This document shows, one piece after another, positions 61,548-64,000 of a stretch of DNA of 64,000 nt. Numbering within the stretch: the stretch's first letter is position 1; each line of letters opens with the position of its first letter. The position numbers and the translations under genes were made by a program. Below the pieces are notes generated by a model. It was not told where the DNA came from and ran no database searches. It saw nothing but the letters and a program-made list of their open reading frames with translations. Origin of the DNA: Nitratireductor indicus C115 (GTDB lineage: Bacteria; Pseudomonadota; Alphaproteobacteria; Rhizobiales; Rhizobiaceae); assembly GCF_000300515.1 (NCBI RefSeq), contig NZ_AMSI01000007.1, forward strand, positions 124,001-188,000. Reading direction: 5' to 3'.

Positions 61548-62524
61548 GATACCCCGCATCCGAAAAGCTCGAGATCATCAAGATCGTCGAGCAGTCGCAC
61601 CTTCCGGCGAAGAAGACGCTGGATCAGCTCGGCATTGCGCGGCGCACCTTCTACCGCTGGTATGACCGCTACGTCGAAGGCGGCCCGGAGGCGTTGGAGG
61701 ACCGTCCTTCCCGGCCGAACCGGGTGTGGAACCGCATCAGCGCCGAGGTCCAGAGCCAGATCATCGACATGGCGCTGGAACAGTCCGAGCTGTCACCACG
61801 TGAGCTGGCGGTGCGCTTCACCGATGAGAAGCGCTACTTCGTGTCCGAGGCGACCGTCTATCGCCTGCTCAAGGCCCATGACCTCATCACCAGCCCGGCC
61901 TTCGTGGTGATCAAGGCCGCCGACGAGTTCAGGGACAAGACCATGCGTCCCAATGAGATGTGGCAGACAGACTTCACCTACTTCAAGATCATCGGCTGGG
62001 GCTGGGTCTATCTGTCGACCGTGCTCGACGACTTCTCCCGTTACATCATCGCCTGGAAGCTGTGCACGACCATGCGGGCCCAGGACGTGACCGAAACGCT
62101 GGAACTGGGCCTTACGGCTTCAGGCTGTGACAGCGCCAGGGTGTTGCACAAGCCAAAACTGCTCAGCGACAACGGGCCGCCCTACATCGCCAGCGAACTC
62201 GCCGAATGGATCGACGCCAACGGCATGAGCCATGTCCGCGGCGCTCCGCTTCATCCGCAGACCCAGGGCAAGATCGAGCGCTGGCATCAGACGCTCAAGA
62301 ACCGCATCCTGCTGGAGAACTACTTCCTGCCGGGCGATCTCGAACGCCAGATCGAAGCCTTCGTCGAGTATTACAATCACCGACGCCACCACGAGAGCCT
62401 TGGCAACGTGACCCCGGCCGACGCCTACTTCGGCAGGGCCTCTGCTATCATCGAACAACGAGAAAGGATCAAACGACAGACGATCGAGCTCCGGCGCTTG
62501 CAGCACCGCAAACTCGCCGCTTAA
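61544..62524 (+). CDS. IS3-family transposase OrfB (DDE integrase)
   Basis: The 326-aa protein has an N-terminal HTH (KKTLDQLGIARRTFYRWYDR) and an rve-type DDE core: QTDFTYFKI (Asp), LSDNGPPYIA (Asp) and QGKIERWHQTLKNR (Glu). The catalytic triad is complete, so the enzyme is probably active. The start overlaps orfA as ATGA. Confidence 0.93.
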   Translation: MRYPASEKLEIIKIVEQSHLPAKKTLDQLGIARRTFYRWYDRYVEGGPEALEDRPSRPNRVWNRISAEVQSQIIDMALEQSELSPRELAVRFTDEKRYFVSEATVYRLLKAHDLITSPAFVVIKAADEFRDKTMRPNEMWQTDFTYFKIIGWGWVYLSTVLDDFSRYIIAWKLCTTMRAQDVTETLELGLTASGCDSARVLHKPKLLSDNGPPYIASELAEWIDANGMSHVRGAPLHPQTQGKIERWHQTLKNRILLENYFLPGDLERQIEAFVEYYNHRRHHESLGNVTPADAYFGRASAIIEQRERIKRQTIELRRLQHRKLAA

Positions 62525-62598
62525 CATCAACCAAAGATCGAGGCCGACACTCCGCTAAATCAAGCAGCCATCAGCGCCAAATGTTCTGACGACGGACA

Positions 62599-62654
62599 AG
62601 AGGCGGGTCACTTCTCGGCGAAAATCCCGGGTCAGCTCTCAGCGGAAATCAACA
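62599..62654 (-). mobile_element. Terminal remnant of an IS21-type element
   Basis: Read on the minus strand from 62654, TGTTGATTTCCGC is followed by GCTGAGAGCTGACCC and, about 20 bases on, GCCGAGAAGTGACCC. This TG start with tandem (C/G)TGACCC repeats is typical of IS21-family ends. No istA or istB gene is present; the IS3 element begins directly to the left. It seems that the body was deleted or replaced, leaving one end. Confidence 0.55.
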
Positions 62655-63101
62655 GACAGGCTAATCGAGCTGACCGCAGATGTCGTTTCGGCCTATGTGT
62701 CGAACAATCCTGTACCTGTCGCCGAATTGCCCGGCTTGATCTCCAGGGTGTATACGAGCCTGCTGCAGCAGACCGATGTCCCCACGGAAGTCGTATCAGA
62801 ATCCAAAAAGCCCGCAGTCCCAATCAAGAAGTCGGTGACGCCGGACTACATCGTCTGTCTCGAGGACGGAAAACAGTTCAAATCCCTGAAGCGCCACTTG
62901 TCGACCCACCATGGCCTCACCCCGGACGAATATCGTGCGAAATGGGGCCTGCCGGCAGACTATCCGCTGGTCGCGCCAAACTACGCCGCAGCGCGTTCCG
63001 CACTGGCAAAATCGATGGGATTAGGACGCAAGCCAAAGCCCGTCGAAGAACCGCCAGCGGCTCCTGCCAGACGGAAGAGACTCGGCCTCAAATTCTCATA
63101 G
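62655..63101 (+). pseudogene. mucR: mucR/ros-type regulator with its 5' end replaced
   Basis: Codons from 62655 read [20 protein letters not shown], which matches the internal N-terminus of MucR/Ros regulators. The zinc-finger region [19 protein letters not shown] and the conserved tail [18 protein letters not shown] are intact. Upstream the frame runs into the IS21-type terminus without an in-frame ATG, so the native start and first few residues are lost. GTG at 62697 could start a 134-aa protein that keeps the zinc finger. MucR proteins control surface polysaccharide, motility and cell-cycle genes in alphaproteobacteria. Confidence 0.8.
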
Positions 63102-63450
63102 GGCCTCTTTCGACCGTTCCCCAGGTTGCACCGGAACAACTCGCCGCCCCATTTGCGCGATTCAATAGATGCCGTCCTGAATGCACCGGCGCTTCTCCAT
63201 CGCGAACGGTGAGCAGGGTCAACGGCAGTTCGAAGAACAGACCACCGATGACCCGCACCACTACGGCACCGATGACGAATGTCAGATTCTGAAGGGCAAT
63301 CCCAGCCGTGCGGCAGGAAGGCCGGTGCGCATCGGGGTCTTCACGTCATCTCCTAGTAAAGAGCTGCCCTCTCGCGGTTCGGTGCGGGAGGGCAAGCAGG
63401 AACACCGTTCATGGATGTTGTCGCCGCAAGTCACTGCTTGCGCAACGGCG
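63102..63450. other. 349-bp stretch between mucR and the cupin gene
   Basis: No confident gene is seen. A minus-strand hydrophobic stretch can be read around 63240-63300, but only across frames, so it may be a decayed fragment. A hairpin GCCCTCTC/GGGAGGGC (63366-63393) lies downstream of the cupin gene and could be its terminator, though the following T-run is poor. Confidence 0.35.
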
Positions 63451-63846
63451 TTATTCGGTGGTCTTGCCGTCGAAGTGTTCATGCGCGGCGTCGGCTTCAG
63501 CCTTGGTTGGATGAACGACACCGTCGACGTGCTCGGGAGGGCTGTAGATCGTATAAAGCTTCAGCGGCTCATTCCCGGTGTTTTTGACGTTATGCCGCGC
63601 ACCGGCCGGTACGATCATGGCCATATCGGCCCTGATCCTGCTCACATTGCCGTCGATCAGGATTTCGCCTTCGCCGTCCTCGACACGGAAGAACTGATCG
63701 CCGTCGTCGTGAACCTCTTCGCCGATCTCCTCGCCGGGCTGAAGCGCCATCAGCACGAGCTGCATATTTCTTGCCGTATAAAGAACACGGCGAAAATCCG
63801 TGTTTCCTTCGGTCAGTTCCTCGATGTCATCAACAAATCCACGCAT
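63451..63846 (-). CDS. Small cupin-domain protein
   Basis: The 131-aa protein is a single cupin barrel, with GEEIGEEVHDDGDQFFRVEDG as the first metal-binding motif region and PAGARHNVKNTG as the second. The His, Glu and second His positions are mostly present. The ligand is unknown. ATG 63846 has GGAG six bases upstream. It lies 21 bases after the preceding partial gene on the same strand, suggesting an operon. Confidence 0.85.
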   Translation of the reverse strand: MRGFVDDIEELTEGNTDFRRVLYTARNMQLVLMALQPGEEIGEEVHDDGDQFFRVEDGEGEILIDGNVSRIRADMAMIVPAGARHNVKNTGNEPLKLYTIYSPPEHVDGVVHPTKAEADAAHEHFDGKTTE

Positions 63847-63867
63847 GATATGCTCCATTTCATTGGT

Positions 63868-64000
63868 TTATTGCAAAAATGTTAGCTCGTCGTTGATCTC
63901 ACTCAAGTCTCCCCATAAGACTTTCGCATATGGTCGTGTCGCCGATGCGACTTTGGTAAGAGTATCCTCAAGCTGTCCTTCCAGCAGCGGCGCGTCCACA
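63868..64000 (-). CDS. C-terminal end of an unidentified gene (5' part beyond window)
   Basis: The last 43 codons are open in one frame and end in TAA at 63868, with LEDTLTKVASATRPYAKVLW and GDLSEINDELTFLQ. No family is recognised from this fragment. Spacing to the cupin gene indicates that the two are co-transcribed. Confidence 0.55.
   Translation of the reverse strand, partial: VDAPLLEGQLEDTLTKVASATRPYAKVLWGDLSEINDELTFLQ

Larger units (their letters stand above)
61195..62598 (+). mobile_element. IS3-family insertion sequence; left end not found
   Basis: Both transposase frames are intact. A plausible right end lies at 62598, where the sequence on the minus strand starts TGTCCGTCGTCAGAAC with the TG expected for IS3 ends. 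No matching left inverted repeat is visible in the 20 bases between the abiEii stop and orfA, or inside the last part of abiEii. The left terminus may be lost or diverged. Confidence 0.6.

Noticed and set aside
63240-63345. Fragment of a membrane protein on the minus strand
   Set aside because: The hydrophobic stretch can be read only by joining two frames and has no start, so it is not called.
1-64000. CRISPR array, rRNA or tRNA genes
   Set aside because: No regularly spaced repeats with unique spacers and no rRNA or tRNA-like sequence was noticed. The only short tandem repeats are the three iteron-like units in repA.

Overview
The window is high-GC DNA from an alphaproteobacterium. The evidence is a MucR/Ros-type zinc-finger regulator, a trb-type conjugation cluster with DUF736, DUF2274, DUF2285 and DUF2840 genes, and uniformly GC-rich codon use. 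The genus cannot be read from the sequence. Nearly everything is accessory DNA: a phage-defence island, a conjugative element backbone, then toxin-antitoxin genes and insertion sequences at the edge of what looks like host DNA.

Region 1 (1-19,190, minus strand) is a complete BREX type 1 operon read right to left: brxR, brxA, brxB, brxC, pglX, pglZ, brxL. It is followed by an AddB-like PD-(D/E)XK nuclease and an AddA/UvrD-like helicase that runs off the left edge. Genes overlap or nearly touch, and brxR has a promoter and an operator-like inverted repeat. The C-terminal domain of brxL resembles the phospholipase-D-like domain of eukaryotic MITD1 instead of the expected Lon-like domain. The middle of pglX, where target specificity should lie, is AT-rich.

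Region 2 (19,363-21,171) holds a LysR-type and a TetR-type regulator, divergently arranged, with two 19-bp TetR-type operator candidates between them.

Region 3 (21,166-42,095, minus strand) is the transfer and maintenance core of a Tn4371-like integrative conjugative element or related plasmid. It contains repA, parA, a ribbon-helix-helix protein, DUF2840, traF, DUF736, a lytic transglycosylase, a DUF3363 relaxase, traG, a CopG-like protein and trbB-C-D-E-J-K-L-F-G-I. A candidate oriT lies upstream of the relaxase. A candidate replication origin (iterons, DnaA-box-like sites, an AT-rich stretch) lies inside the repA coding sequence. The DUF2285 regulator gene is frameshifted. No integrase is visible.

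Region 4 (42,324-59,415) starts with a hipBA toxin-antitoxin pair. It continues with the element's second backbone block: a DUF736 paralogue, a small membrane protein, a DUF6998-like protein, DUF2493, a Toprim protein, a 1440-aa adenine-methyltransferase/Strawberry-notch helicase, several small unknown genes, a 712-aa ParB-like protein, DUF2958 and an ArdC antirestriction protein. Three of these genes (182-aa unknown, ParB-like, ArdC) share a 5' leader that folds into a two-part hairpin reaching into the Shine-Dalgarno sequence. Base changes between copies preserve pairing, so this is a candidate undescribed RNA regulatory element.

Region 5 (59,500-64,000) holds an AbiE toxin-antitoxin pair, an IS3-family transposase, a 56-bp terminus of an IS21-type element, a mucR gene whose 5' end is replaced by that terminus, a cupin gene and the end of an unidentified gene. 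The disrupted mucR suggests host chromosome begins here.

Taken together, one mobile element seems to carry conjugation, partition and replication genes, antirestriction (ArdC, possibly the methyltransferase-helicase), two toxin-antitoxin modules and a large BREX island.
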